Shown in pieces: positions 8,601 through 17,209 of a DNA stretch of 64,000 nucleotides. How positions within the stretch are numbered: position 1 is the stretch's first letter; each line of letters begins with the position of its first letter. Source of the DNA: Streptomyces sp. I05A-00742 (lineage in GTDB: Bacteria > Actinomycetota > Actinomycetes > Streptomycetales > Streptomycetaceae); contig NZ_JABETO010000003.1 in the NCBI RefSeq assembly GCF_013055795.1, forward strand, positions 21,137 through 85,136. The letters are read 5' to 3'. Below the pieces are notes generated by a model. That model did not search any database. It was not told the DNA's origin and worked only from the letters and a program-made list of their open reading frames with translations. The position numbers and the translations under genes were made by a program.

Positions 8601-9050
8601 TCAGCGCCTGAACGACTTCTCGGTCTGGACCTCGTTCTCATGGATATCCACCGCGACCTTTTTCATCGCTCCCTCAAGGTGTGCGCAGTAGCCCCGCACG
8701 CCGCCGAGCCGCTCGTTCCAGCCTTCCCGGAGAATCATCAGAGCGGACCCACTGGAGAGCCCGTCGACCGCACCCTTCAGCCCTTCAACAGCCTGGTCGA
8801 GCTCCTTCATCGCCGCATCGACGTCTCGCCGCAACCCGCCGGCCACGCCGGACGCCGACCTCCATGGCGACGGGCTGGCCTTGTACGTGTCACCCCCACC
8901 CTCGGCGGCCCCTGCGGAAGCAGCTGAGGCCAGATTCAAGCGGCCACTGTGCGGCGGCAAGCTCGGCGAAGCTGAATCCTTGCCATGGTCTGACCGTTCC
9001 GGACAAAAAGCACGCTCCCATTCCTCGGATAACCGCTGTCCCACCGCCAT
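8601..9050 (-). CDS. Small helical protein upstream of the hydrolase (WXG100-like partner?)
   Basis: A 149-residue protein whose second half is predicted as a helical hairpin (LRRDVDAAMKELDQAVEGL, then a turn and an EGW followed by MKKVAVDIHENE). A strict WXG motif is absent but a GW sits in the turn, resembling divergent ESX-type helpers. The ATG at 9050 was chosen because GGGAGGAC precedes it; in-frame residues upstream are arginine-rich and uninformative. It is first of three closely spaced minus-strand genes with the hydrolase and the lipoprotein. Confidence 0.65.
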   Translation of the reverse strand: MAVGQRLSEEWERAFCPERSDHGKDSASPSLPPHSGRLNLASAASAGAAEGGGDTYKASPSPWRSASGVAGGLRRDVDAAMKELDQAVEGLKGAVDGLSSGSALMILREGWNERLGGVRGYCAHLEGAMKKVAVDIHENEVQTEKSFRR

Positions 9051-9381
9051 GTCCTCCCGTGTCTCCGCACGACGCACGATGCCGATCCGGAGTCGCGACT
9101 CGCGCCTCCGTCTCACGTCTCATATCACTCGGTGAAATCAACCTGTCACACTGATACACCTCAGCGCGAGGTAGCGCATGAGTACCAGTACTCACTTCGT
9201 CGCGCTCCCTGCCGCACCGGGGCGGCGCGCCCCGCCACCGCCCGCCCTGGCGGGTTTCCGGTACAGGGTGGCCCTTTGCCGGAAGCGGTGGGGGGAGGGG
9301 GGTGCTGATCATGGGTGTGCCGGACGGCAGTGGCTCGTCCGGCGGGTCCATCGTTCCACGGAAGATTCAGGAGGCCCCGCC
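9051..9381. other. 331-bp divergent intergenic region
   Basis: Holds the promoters of the minus-strand cassette and of the aminotransferase gene. A GC-rich hairpin-like stretch and a GGGGGAGGGG run lie near 9225-9302. No gene is supported. Confidence 0.5.
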
Positions 9382-10569
9382 ATGGGCCATCTCTCGATCC
9401 CGCCCCTCCCCGAGCTGCGGAAGCGGCGGAGCGCCAAGTGGCGGACGTTCGACGACGACGTGCTGCCCCTGCCGGTGGCGGAGATGGACTTTCCGCTGGC
9501 GGAGCCGGTGGCGCGGGCGTTGCATGAGGCGGTCGACCGGTCGGATACGGGGTACGCGGCGCCGACGCCGGAACTGGCGCGGGCGGTCAGCGGCTATGCC
9601 CGGCGGTCCTGGGGCTGGGAGGTCGACGTCGAGCATGTGCGGACGGTGGTCGACGTCGGGATGGCCGTCGTCGAGGTGCTGCGCCGGATCGTCGCGCCGG
9701 GGGACAGAGTGGTCGTCAGTCCGCCGGTGTACGAGCCGTTCGCGTGGTGGGTGCGGGAGGTCGGTGGGCAGGTGGTCGAGGCTCCGCTGGCCGACGGTCC
9801 GGAGGGGCCGCGGCTCGATCCGGAGGCGCTGGAGCGGGCGTTCGCCGATCAGGCGGTGGCGTACCTGCTCTGCAACCCGCACAATCCCGTCGGCCGGGTG
9901 CACGGGCGCGAGGAGCTGGCCACCGTGGCCCGGCTGGCCGACCGGTACGGCGTGTACGTGCTCTCCGACGAGATCCACGCCCCGCTCGTCCTGCCGGGCG
10001 CGGAGTTCGTCCCGTTCCTGGACGTGTCGGAGGAGGCCCGCCGCTGGGGCTTCTCGTTCCTGTCGGCAAGCAAGGGCTGGAACCTGGCCGGGCTCAAGGC
10101 GGCCACCGTGGTCACCGCGGATCCGGCCCCGAAGCGGATCGTCGACCGCCTGTCACCGCATTCGCTGTACCGCACCGGGCACTTCGGGGTGCTGGCGACG
10201 GTGGCCGCGTTCGAGGAGGGAGGGCCCTGGCTGGACGGGGTGCTGGATGCCCTGGACCACAACCGGAAGCTGCTGGACGAGCTCCTGACCGACCTGCTCC
10301 CCGGTGTCCACTGCCGGCGCCCGGAGGCCGGCTTCCTGGCCTGGGTGGACTTCCGTGCCCTCGACTGGGGCGAGGACCCGGCGGAACGCGTCCTCAGTGA
10401 CGCCCGCGTTGCGCTCAACTCGGGCCTGCGGTACGGGCCCTCCGGCGCCGGCTTCGCCAGACTGAACTTCGGCTGCTCGCCGGACGTCCTCACGGAGGCC
10501 GTCACCAGGATCGCCGCCGCCCGCCGAGCAGACCGCACCGGAGCGACGAACAGCCAGATGTCCGGCTGA
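9382..10569 (+). CDS. PLP-dependent aminotransferase, MalY/PatB type (C-S lyase-like)
   Basis: A 395-residue fold-type I PLP enzyme. Motifs in order: KWRTFDDDVLPLPVAEMDF (the AEMDF is typical of MalY/PatB), CNPHNPVGR, SDEIHAPL (PLP-binding Asp and the ExxH), SASKGWNLAG with the Schiff-base lysine, and RLNFGCS carrying the carboxylate-binding arginine. MalY/PatB enzymes cleave C-S bonds of cystathionine or cysteine conjugates or act as aminotransferases; this one cannot be separated by eye. The ATG at 9382 follows CAGGAGG at ideal distance; in-frame sequence further upstream is not conserved-looking. Confidence 0.9.
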   Translation: MGHLSIPPLPELRKRRSAKWRTFDDDVLPLPVAEMDFPLAEPVARALHEAVDRSDTGYAAPTPELARAVSGYARRSWGWEVDVEHVRTVVDVGMAVVEVLRRIVAPGDRVVVSPPVYEPFAWWVREVGGQVVEAPLADGPEGPRLDPEALERAFADQAVAYLLCNPHNPVGRVHGREELATVARLADRYGVYVLSDEIHAPLVLPGAEFVPFLDVSEEARRWGFSFLSASKGWNLAGLKAATVVTADPAPKRIVDRLSPHSLYRTGHFGVLATVAAFEEGGPWLDGVLDALDHNRKLLDELLTDLLPGVHCRRPEAGFLAWVDFRALDWGEDPAERVLSDARVALNSGLRYGPSGAGFARLNFGCSPDVLTEAVTRIAAARRADRTGATNSQMSG

Positions 10570-10697
10570 GCAACAGCGCATCCCTCCACAGGGTCTGGCC
10601 CGAAATGGACCTGCGGGAATCCGGTGACCTGACATACCCGGCGGCCGAGGCCGCCCGCCACCCCGAGCCGTCGGCGGCCGATGACTACGGTGACCCG

Positions 10698-11495
10698 ATG
10701 GACAGCACCAACGCTCGCAGGCTGACACCGCACTTCGAGCTCATGGAGAACCACCTCGCGTTCCTCGGCACCCAGCGAGGATCCCTGCACGTGACGGACA
10801 CGGCCGTCGAGTTGACCGGAAAGGCCGACTTCCTGTCGTTCTGGGCGCCGCTGTGGGCGGACTTGGCGATACCGGAGCACGTCACCGAAGTACGTACCTT
10901 CCCCTGGAGCGGGGAGCCCCGGGGCGGGGACTCCTGGCATGAACGTCTCCTCTCCTCCGGGTTCTCCCCGGAGGAGGAGCTGCGCTATATGGAGGCCCCC
11001 GTCGCACCGTCCGAAACCGTCACCCCGTCCGGAAGCCCGCACCTCCCGGACGGGGTCTCCGTTTCGGTGGTCGCGACGGACGAGGACGCCCTGGCGTTCT
11101 CCGGCGTGCAGACGGAGGGATTCATTCCCCCGGATCTCCCGTCGCGCGACTGGTGGGTGAGGGCGCTTCCAGAAACAGCCCTGCGTCAGTACCGCGACCC
11201 GTCCCAGACGTTCTACCTGCTGCGCGACCGGGGCGAGCCGGTCGCCGTGAGCCTCACCGTGCGCTCGGACGGAGTGTGCGGCATCTACGCGGTCACCACC
11301 GTCCCGTCGCACCGGGGACGGGGCTTCGCCACGCTCCTGCTGGACGTGATCCGGCACGATGCCCGACGGCAGGGCGACATCCGGCTGACGCTCCAGGTGG
11401 AGGCGGACTCGGACGCGGAACGCCTCTACAAGAAGTGCCGTTTCACCACCGCTTTCGCTTCGACGGCGTACGTACGCCAGGGTGGTGACGCGTAA
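10698..11495 (+). CDS. GNAT family N-acetyltransferase
   Basis: A 265-residue protein with a degenerate N-terminal half and a C-terminal GNAT domain. The acetyl-CoA site reads IYAVTTVPSHRGRGFATLLL (the V-x-x-x-x-R-G-x-G-x-A motif A), followed by LQVEADSDAERLYKKCRF, typical of motif B. The ATG at 10698 begins the recognisable protein; the ribosome site is weak. No operon partner. Substrate unknown. Confidence 0.8.
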   Translation: MDSTNARRLTPHFELMENHLAFLGTQRGSLHVTDTAVELTGKADFLSFWAPLWADLAIPEHVTEVRTFPWSGEPRGGDSWHERLLSSGFSPEEELRYMEAPVAPSETVTPSGSPHLPDGVSVSVVATDEDALAFSGVQTEGFIPPDLPSRDWWVRALPETALRQYRDPSQTFYLLRDRGEPVAVSLTVRSDGVCGIYAVTTVPSHRGRGFATLLLDVIRHDARRQGDIRLTLQVEADSDAERLYKKCRFTTAFASTAYVRQGGDA

Positions 11496-11575
11496 CGGGC
11501 CCTGCCCACACCTCCCACCACCCCCGTGCCTGCCCCGCGCGCCGTCCGTACGCGATATACGCGATATACGCGATG

Positions 11576-12391
11576 TCAGTCGTCGGCGTGCGCGGCATCG
11601 GCGGCGGTTCCGGGGAGCGGGTCGCCGGTCTCCAGCAGGGACTTGAGGCCGGAGAGTACGAGCGGCCAGCCTTCGTGGATCATCTCCAGGACGGTACTGC
11701 CGGGCTCGAAGCCGTCGTGCACAACGGTCAGCTTGACGGTCTCGCCGAGGGGTTCGATCTCGAACGTCACCTTGGACCGGCGTTCGCCGGCGATCCGGCG
11801 GCGGAGTTCCTCGTCCACCCCGACGGCCCCTGCCCATTCCGGGGTGAAGGTGTGCCAGGTGTAGGACAGGCGGCGGAAGGGGTCCGAGTCGAGGACGACC
11901 TGTTCCGGGTCGGTGATGCGGGCCCCGCCCTGTTCCCAGACCACGGCCGACCCCTTCGTCCAGTCCGAAGCGAACTCCAGCCCCCAGTAGCGGCGGGTGA
12001 ACTCCGGTTCGGTCAGCGCCTTCCAGAGCCGTTCCGGGGTGGTTCTGATGTAGGTCGTGTAAACGAACGCTCCGCTCTCCATGGCGGGTTCCTCCAGTGC
12101 TCTCTTGAGATCGGCGAGCGCGTGCGCCCGCCCGCGGTCGTACCGGCTGATCCAGCGGTCGGCGATGGCGTTGATCGGCTCGGCGTTGAGGTAGTGCAGC
12201 TTCTCCCGGCCCCTCCGGGCCGTGGTGACCAGATGGGCCGCCTCCAGCAGGGCCAGATGCTTGCTGACCGACTGCCGGGTCATGTCCAGTCCGGCGCACA
12301 GCTCCCGCAGCGTCTGCCCGTTGCGGGCGTTCAGGCTGTCCAGCAGCCGACGGCGGCTGGGATCGGCCAGCGCCTTGAAGATCTCGTCCAT
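11576..12391 (-). CDS. ArsR-type regulator fused to an SRPBCC (AHSA1-like) domain
   Basis: A 271-residue fusion. Residues 1-95 form an ArsR winged helix (MDEIFKALADPSRRRLLDSL; LDMTRQSVSKHLALLEAAHL). Residues about 110-260 are an AHSA1/START-like SRPBCC domain (TTPERLWKALTEPEFTRRYWG; VVWEQGGARI; VTFEIEPL), a hydrophobic-ligand fold. Such fusions pair a DNA-binding head with a small-molecule sensor. The cysteine-based metal site of classical ArsR is not seen. The ATG at 12391 was preferred over the GTG two codons earlier because AGGTGGGG precedes it. Two palindromic sites in its promoter suggest autorepression. Confidence 0.88.
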   Translation of the reverse strand: MDEIFKALADPSRRRLLDSLNARNGQTLRELCAGLDMTRQSVSKHLALLEAAHLVTTARRGREKLHYLNAEPINAIADRWISRYDRGRAHALADLKRALEEPAMESGAFVYTTYIRTTPERLWKALTEPEFTRRYWGLEFASDWTKGSAVVWEQGGARITDPEQVVLDSDPFRRLSYTWHTFTPEWAGAVGVDEELRRRIAGERRSKVTFEIEPLGETVKLTVVHDGFEPGSTVLEMIHEGWPLVLSGLKSLLETGDPLPGTAADAAHADD

Positions 12392-12405
12392 CCCCACCTC
12401 GACAT

Positions 12406-12455
12406 GCAGCCATTTGGTTGCCTCTACCGTAGGCAGCCATTTAGCTGCATGTCAA
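12406..12455 (-). promoter_or_regulatory. Promoter with two operators of the ArsR-SRPBCC gene
   Basis: On the minus strand TTGACA (12450-12455) and TACGGT (12426-12431) are separated by 18 bp. Two copies of a palindrome with gcagc/gctgc-type arms and a six-base spacer lie at 12433-12448 (perfect arms, inside the spacer) and 12406-12421 (one arm mismatch, over the start of transcription). They are 27 bp apart centre to centre. The arrangement fits repression by an ArsR-type dimer encoded by the gene itself. Confidence 0.7.
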
Positions 12456-12486
12456 GATGGGCGTTTTGCCTGAGGAAGGCCCGGCG

Positions 12487-13476
12487 TCACAGTTCGCGCT
12501 TGCGGTTGCGCCAGGCATGGATTCCGGGAAGCAGCGACGAATCCTCGCCGACGCCCCGCCCCGCCAGCACCCCCTCGACGTTGTCGAAAAAGCCGCGCGC
12601 GAAGCGACGCTGCCAGGCCCACAGGGCCGGCAGGCTCGCGAAGGACATCCCCATCGTGGCCGGGGCCATCGCGGTCGTCGCGGCGACAGCCACTCCCGTC
12701 CTGACCGTGGGCAGCTCCAGGACCACGGTCGACCGGCCGGGACCCGCGTCGATCACCTTGGCCGTGACCGGCCGGCCGCGCCGGGCATGGAAGATCACTT
12801 GCGCTGCCTCCGGGCTGGACTCCTCGACCGGATAGTGCAGCAGCTCGACGGCCCCCGTCAGGGCGTCGAACGCCCGGCGCCTGGTCGCCTGGACGGTCCG
12901 TTCGTAACGCTTCGTGGTGAGGACCGTGAACTCCTCGGCCGGATCCGCGTCCGGCCCGGAGGCCGGGACGACCGCGTGGGCCTCAAGCGTCTCCAGGAGA
13001 CGCCCGAAGTCGTAGGCCCAGTCTTCCGTGGCCAGCCTGACGGCCTGGAGATACGTCATCGTCTTGAGGGAGGGCGGCAGCAGATGCGCGGGAGGCATCG
13101 TCGCGCCTTGGACGAGGACGGGAACCAGGGCGATGCCGTTCCGCAGGGCCGTCTCCAGCTCCACGCGGACCAGGTCCTCCGGGACGTCGAGCCGCCGTCG
13201 GCCGTCCGGACCCCGGGCGTCCAGCCACTGCGGCCCCAGAACGGCGATCACCGCCCGTGAGGCCGCGAGGGCGTCGTTCAGCTGGGATATGTAGTTCTGG
13301 GCGGACGTGTTCGAGTCGATGTCGAGGTAGACCCGGTTCTTCCCGAAGTACCCGCGCAGGTCCGCCGCGAGCCGCCCAGTGGAAGGCGCCGAGTCCGCGC
13401 GACGGTAGGAGATGAAGATCCCCCAGCGCCTGTGCTGCGGCATCTGCGGCGATTCGCCATGCGATTCCTGTGTCAT
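12487..13476 (-). CDS. TIR-domain protein
   Basis: A 329-residue protein. Residues about 17-165 are a TIR domain: WGIFISYRRADS (box 1), GKNRVYLDIDS, SRAVIAVLGPQWLD, and VRVELETAL, whose glutamate lies where NAD-cleaving TIR enzymes have their catalytic residue. The remaining about 160 residues are unrecognised and include a small-residue-rich, possibly membrane-inserting stretch (VAVAATTAMAPATMGMSFAS). Bacterial TIR proteins act in antiphage NADase systems, in signalling, or as effectors; no partner nuclease, SIR2 or STING-like gene is adjacent. The ATG at 13476 follows a GGGGGGACGG run; earlier in-frame codons precede no conserved sequence. Confidence 0.85.
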   Translation of the reverse strand: MTQESHGESPQMPQHRRWGIFISYRRADSAPSTGRLAADLRGYFGKNRVYLDIDSNTSAQNYISQLNDALAASRAVIAVLGPQWLDARGPDGRRRLDVPEDLVRVELETALRNGIALVPVLVQGATMPPAHLLPPSLKTMTYLQAVRLATEDWAYDFGRLLETLEAHAVVPASGPDADPAEEFTVLTTKRYERTVQATRRRAFDALTGAVELLHYPVEESSPEAAQVIFHARRGRPVTAKVIDAGPGRSTVVLELPTVRTGVAVAATTAMAPATMGMSFASLPALWAWQRRFARGFFDNVEGVLAGRGVGEDSSLLPGIHAWRNRKREL

Positions 13477-14312
13477 CCGTCCCCCCGAGGCTCGATGACG
13501 GCTGCCGACGGTCACGAACTGCCGCGGGCCGTCAAGGGCAGCTTTTGAGACCATCACTTTTCGGGCAAGGGAGCGCGGAAGTGCGAGGGAGCGCGCAGCG
13601 CCGGGCGCGCGCATCAGCGACGATGCTCTCCCGTCACCGGGGCCCGCGGCGCAATCAGCGTGCGGGAGCCGGGGCGCGCGCACCGCCGCCGGGACCGGCG
13701 TGCGCCGACGGCCCCGGCTCGGCGGTGCGTGCGGGCACAGAAGCCCGGCGGTCGTGCGGGCACGGAGCCCGTCCGGCGTCCGTGGTCAGGACGCGGCCGC
13801 GTCCTCCGCCGGGGACGGCGGCTGCGGCGCCCCGGGAAGCGCGGCGTTCCGAGTGCCGACTGAGCGCCGCCCGCGATCTCGACGCCTGGTGTGAGGCGAG
13901 CCGGAGGACCTCCTCTCGGGAGGCAGGAAGCGGGAAGCGGCAGCGGGAAGCGGGCAACCGGAAGGCCGCCGGCGAGCGCGCCGGCAACGCCTGGGGACAG
14001 GCCGCCGGCATCCGCGGGCACGGCCCGGTCCGGCGCCGCGCCACGGCCCCGGGAGGGTGAACGGCCGTCCACGTCCGGCTCCCCCGGGACGTGAAGGGTT
14101 GGCCACAACCGACTCAACCATCCATTCCGGCACTTGACGCGACTCCCGTCGCCGACGGATCCTCCGATCGCCCCTGCCTCCCTTCCCTCACACTGCCCCC
14201 GCGCGGCCGCGACTCGGCGCCGCCTTTCACGCATCGCGAACCTTCCGCCGCACCACGAACCTTCCACCGCACCACATACCTTCCACCGCACCACGAACGA
14301 GAGGACCCTCAC
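13477..14312. other. 836-bp region without a supported gene
   Basis: Divergent gap between the TIR gene and the amidohydrolase gene. It holds low-complexity purine-rich stretches (repeated gcgggaagcgg near 13925-13960), imperfect direct repeats of cgtgcgggcac near 13727-13770, and the 19-bp array at 14238. Open frames here are arginine/proline/alanine-rich without motifs and without a good ribosome site. Confidence 0.55.
14238..14294. repeat. 19-bp tandem repeat, 3 copies
   Basis: Three abutting units at 14238, 14257 and 14276 (gaaccttccaccgcaccac with one or two changes each), ending 18 bp before the GTG of the amidohydrolase gene, so they are in its 5' untranslated or promoter region. Confidence 0.85.
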
Positions 14313-16064
14313 GTGTCCGCATCCAACGGACGTCTGTCCTCGGCGATCTCCCGCCGGGACGTCGGCCGCCTGGCCGGCGCCGTCGCCGCCGCCTCCATAC
14401 TCCCCGCCGCCTCCTTACTGCCCGGCGCAGGGCAGGCCGTCGCCGCCGAATCCGGGCGCGCGGACCTGGTGTTCCACAACGGCGACGTCATGACGATGGA
14501 CCCAAGACGGCCGAGAGCGTCGGCCGTGGCCGTCCGGGCGGGCCGGATCGTGTGCGTGGGCGGCGACGCCGAGGTCCGCGCCTTCGCCGGGAGCGGCACC
14601 GAGACGGTGAACCTGCGCGGCCGGACCCTGCTCCCCGGCATCAACGACACCCATCTGCACGCCGCCGTCTACCGGCTGAACCTCCCGCCGTACGCGCTCG
14701 ACCTCGGCGCGGGCTCCGTGAAGTCCGTCGCCGACATCGTCGCCGCGGTGGCCGCCGAGGCCAAGCGCGTCCCCAAGGGGCAGTGGATCCGCGGCGCCGG
14801 GTGGAACCGCTTCCGGCTCGCCGAGCAGCGGGAACCGAACCGGGACGACCTGGACCGGGCGGCGCCGGACCATCCGGTCTTCCTCCAGGACAACGGCTAC
14901 CACGCCAGCGCGGTCAACTCCCGTGCCCTGGAACTCGCCGGGATCACCGACGCCGGTCCCGACGGGCCCCGGAAGCCGGGGGTCGACTACGACGCCGCCG
15001 GACGGCCCACCGGGCTGCTCCACTACGGGGGCCAGGCGCTGGTCCAGCTCCTGCTCCCCTCCTGGAGCCGGGACCAGCGGAAGCAGGCCATCCAGGACGC
15101 GGTCGGCCGCCTCCACGCCGAGGGCATCACCAGCTACACCGATCCGGGCCTCGGGCCCGGCGGCGATGGACTCGGCGGCGGAACGCAGGGGCCCGAAACC
15201 CTCGCGGCCTACGTGGACCTGGCCCGGGCCGGGGCCCTCGACGCGCGCGTGAACGCGCTCTTCCTGCCCTGCTCGCAGTCGGGCGGATCGGCCGCCGCCG
15301 TCGGCAAGGCGCTGCGCGAGTTCACGCCGCCGACGGGCCTCGACCCCCGGCGGTTCGCCGTGCGCGGCGTGAAGCTGTTCTCCGACAGCGGCGGTGACCT
15401 GCTGGTCGAAGGGAACACCAACGAGGAACGGGCCGCCGAGCTGGCCGAGATGATCCGCGTCGCCCACGCCGCCGGCTACCAGGTGGGCGTGCACTGCTAC
15501 AAGTGGACCTCCACCGTCGTGGACGGCTTCGTCGCCGCGATGCGCCGCCACCCGCGCCCCGACCCCCGGCACATCGCGATGCACGGCGCGTTCGTCACCG
15601 CGGACCTCCTCCCGACGATGGCCAGGCACCGGATCGGCCTCGGGCCGCAGGCGCAGAGCTGGTCGCACGCGATCCACGGCGCGGCGCAGGGTCCGGCGGG
15701 CGAGAACTTCCTGCCGTGGCGCTCGGCGGTCGACGCCGGCGTGCCGTTCCTCGGCAGTTCGGACACCCCCGTCAACTCGCCGAACTGGCGCGCGGGCGTC
15801 CAGGCCCTGGTCACCCGGCGCGGCAGCTGCGGCGAGGTGCACGGCCCCGGCCAGCGCCTGACCCTCGACCAGGCGTTGGCCGCCTACACCACCGCGGGCG
15901 CCTGGCAGGACTCCGCCGAGTCCTGGAAGGGATCCGTGACCCCGGGCAAGGTGGCCGACCTGTGCCTGCTCGACGGCAACCTGCGCACCACGGACCCGGA
16001 CGGTATCGCCGGTGTCCCGGTGGCGATGACCGTCTTCGACGGCCGGGTCGTCCACGGCGCCTGA
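14313..16064 (+). CDS. Exported amidohydrolase (YtcJ-like)
   Basis: A 583-residue metal-dependent amidohydrolase of the YtcJ/imidazolonepropionase-like group. An N-terminal twin-arginine signal is visible (SRRDVGRLAGAV, hydrophobic run, AVAAES cleavage), so export by Tat is expected. The metal site begins with HxH in NDTHLHA (near residue 112), then HCYK and AMHGAF histidines, and the closing DTPV aspartate near residue 485. The C-terminus returns to the composite beta domain (TPGKVADLCLLDGNL; VFDGRVVHG). It probably hydrolyses an amide or formamide outside the membrane. The GTG at 14313 follows GAGAGGA. Confidence 0.88.
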   Translation: MSASNGRLSSAISRRDVGRLAGAVAAASILPAASLLPGAGQAVAAESGRADLVFHNGDVMTMDPRRPRASAVAVRAGRIVCVGGDAEVRAFAGSGTETVNLRGRTLLPGINDTHLHAAVYRLNLPPYALDLGAGSVKSVADIVAAVAAEAKRVPKGQWIRGAGWNRFRLAEQREPNRDDLDRAAPDHPVFLQDNGYHASAVNSRALELAGITDAGPDGPRKPGVDYDAAGRPTGLLHYGGQALVQLLLPSWSRDQRKQAIQDAVGRLHAEGITSYTDPGLGPGGDGLGGGTQGPETLAAYVDLARAGALDARVNALFLPCSQSGGSAAAVGKALREFTPPTGLDPRRFAVRGVKLFSDSGGDLLVEGNTNEERAAELAEMIRVAHAAGYQVGVHCYKWTSTVVDGFVAAMRRHPRPDPRHIAMHGAFVTADLLPTMARHRIGLGPQAQSWSHAIHGAAQGPAGENFLPWRSAVDAGVPFLGSSDTPVNSPNWRAGVQALVTRRGSCGEVHGPGQRLTLDQALAAYTTAGAWQDSAESWKGSVTPGKVADLCLLDGNLRTTDPDGIAGVPVAMTVFDGRVVHGA

Positions 16065-16076
16065 CGGCGAGGGCGC

Positions 16077-16131
16077 GGCCGTCCCATCGTCCACGGCCGT
16101 CCCGTCGTCCATGGCCGTCCCCGTCGTCCAC
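16077..16131. repeat. 18-bp tandem repeat, 3 copies
   Basis: Units ggccgtcccrtcgtccay at 16077, 16095 and 16113 directly after the amidohydrolase stop. They resemble the last codons of that gene (ggccgggtcgtccacgg), so the array may have grown from the gene's 3' end. Confidence 0.75.
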
Positions 16132-16283
16132 GGCGGGACGGCCGGACGGCCGGACGGGTGGCCCGCAGCGAGTACAAGAGGCCACCGCCGCATTGGCACG
16201 CTGTTCCTCCCCACCCGGCCCCGGCCCTGGTCCACCCGAATGGGACCTTGACGCTTGCGGCGAGGCCCCCCTTTCCTGTCCCC

Positions 16284-16883
16284 ATGGCGGAATCGACACC
16301 GAGCGTTCTCGACGTGCTGACATCGTCGATGGGAGCCCTGCCCGCGTTCGACATCACGTACTTCCTGCCGTGCGGGACAGTGAAAGACAGGGTTCTGAAA
16401 CATGACCTCCTGCATGTTCTCCTGATCGACAGGGCGTGGCCGGTCACCTTCCGATTCGAGGACGAATACTGCGCCGCCGTCGTCCAGGCGGTTCTGATGA
16501 AGGACAGCCGCGTGTCCGCACGCTCCGTGACGTGGAACGAGCCTCCCGCTGCCGCCTCCGTGCCCAGCCTGGACGAGATCTATGAGGTGACCATTCCCAG
16601 CGTGGTGGACTTCCTGAGATTCGCGCTGGTCCGGCTCGGCTTGCGTGTTCCGGACGACTTCAGACTGCCGGACGTGAATTTCGTCGGTGAGTACTACCGA
16701 TTGGGCCTGCTCTTCGAGCACGAGTTCCGCACCGAGTTCGGCGAGGACTACGCGTCGGTACCGGCAGACGTGTTGAAGGACATGCCCTTCGCAGACGTGG
16801 CTCACAGCTTTCGACGGGCGACCGAGAAGCACGGCCGGATGCGGCGGCACCAGGTCCGGCAGAATCGCCTGGGCAGGACCTAG
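16284..16883 (+). CDS. Hypothetical protein
   Basis: A 199-residue protein, not recognised. It is mixed alpha/beta, with acidic and hydrophobic stretches (SVLDVLTSSMGALPAFDITYF; VTFRFEDEYCAAVVQAVLM) and a basic C-terminus. The first plausible ATG is at 16284; the ribosome site is poor, so the start is uncertain. Codon usage is somewhat less GC-biased at third positions than its neighbours, which may point to recent acquisition. No operon partner. Confidence 0.6.
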   Translation: MAESTPSVLDVLTSSMGALPAFDITYFLPCGTVKDRVLKHDLLHVLLIDRAWPVTFRFEDEYCAAVVQAVLMKDSRVSARSVTWNEPPAAASVPSLDEIYEVTIPSVVDFLRFALVRLGLRVPDDFRLPDVNFVGEYYRLGLLFEHEFRTEFGEDYASVPADVLKDMPFADVAHSFRRATEKHGRMRRHQVRQNRLGRT

Positions 16884-17209
16884 GCTGCCCGTTGAGATCG
16901 CCATGGGCCGGCGCTTCAAGGGCCACAGCCCGGGAGCCCGCTGTCCCGGCCTTCCCTTCGGGAAGCCGCGAGGGAGCGCCAAGCAGCACTGCACAGTGGT
17001 CCGGCTCCGTGGCATCCGGCCACGGAGCCTCCGCGAAAACCCGTTGGCGGACCACGGCGCCCACTGCTACTTTTCCGGAGGCCGTGCGAGAGAACGAGGA
17101 GGTGGTACCCGTGAACGCAGTATCGACATGGGTGCTCCCCTTCGGGGTCACGGTCGGGCGATAGGTCGTCCGGGAGCGCCGTTCACGAGCACTCCCGAAA
17201 GGCACGACC
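16884..17209. other. 326-bp intergenic region
   Basis: Leads into the next hydrolase gene. A frame open from 16892 to 17164 lacks a motif and a proper ribosome site and is not called. A cttcggg-type short hairpin is present near 16955. No other feature seen. Confidence 0.45.

Noticed and set aside
14415..17015. 866-codon minus-strand frame opposite the amidohydrolase
   Set aside because: Shadow of the real gene, low complexity and no family features.
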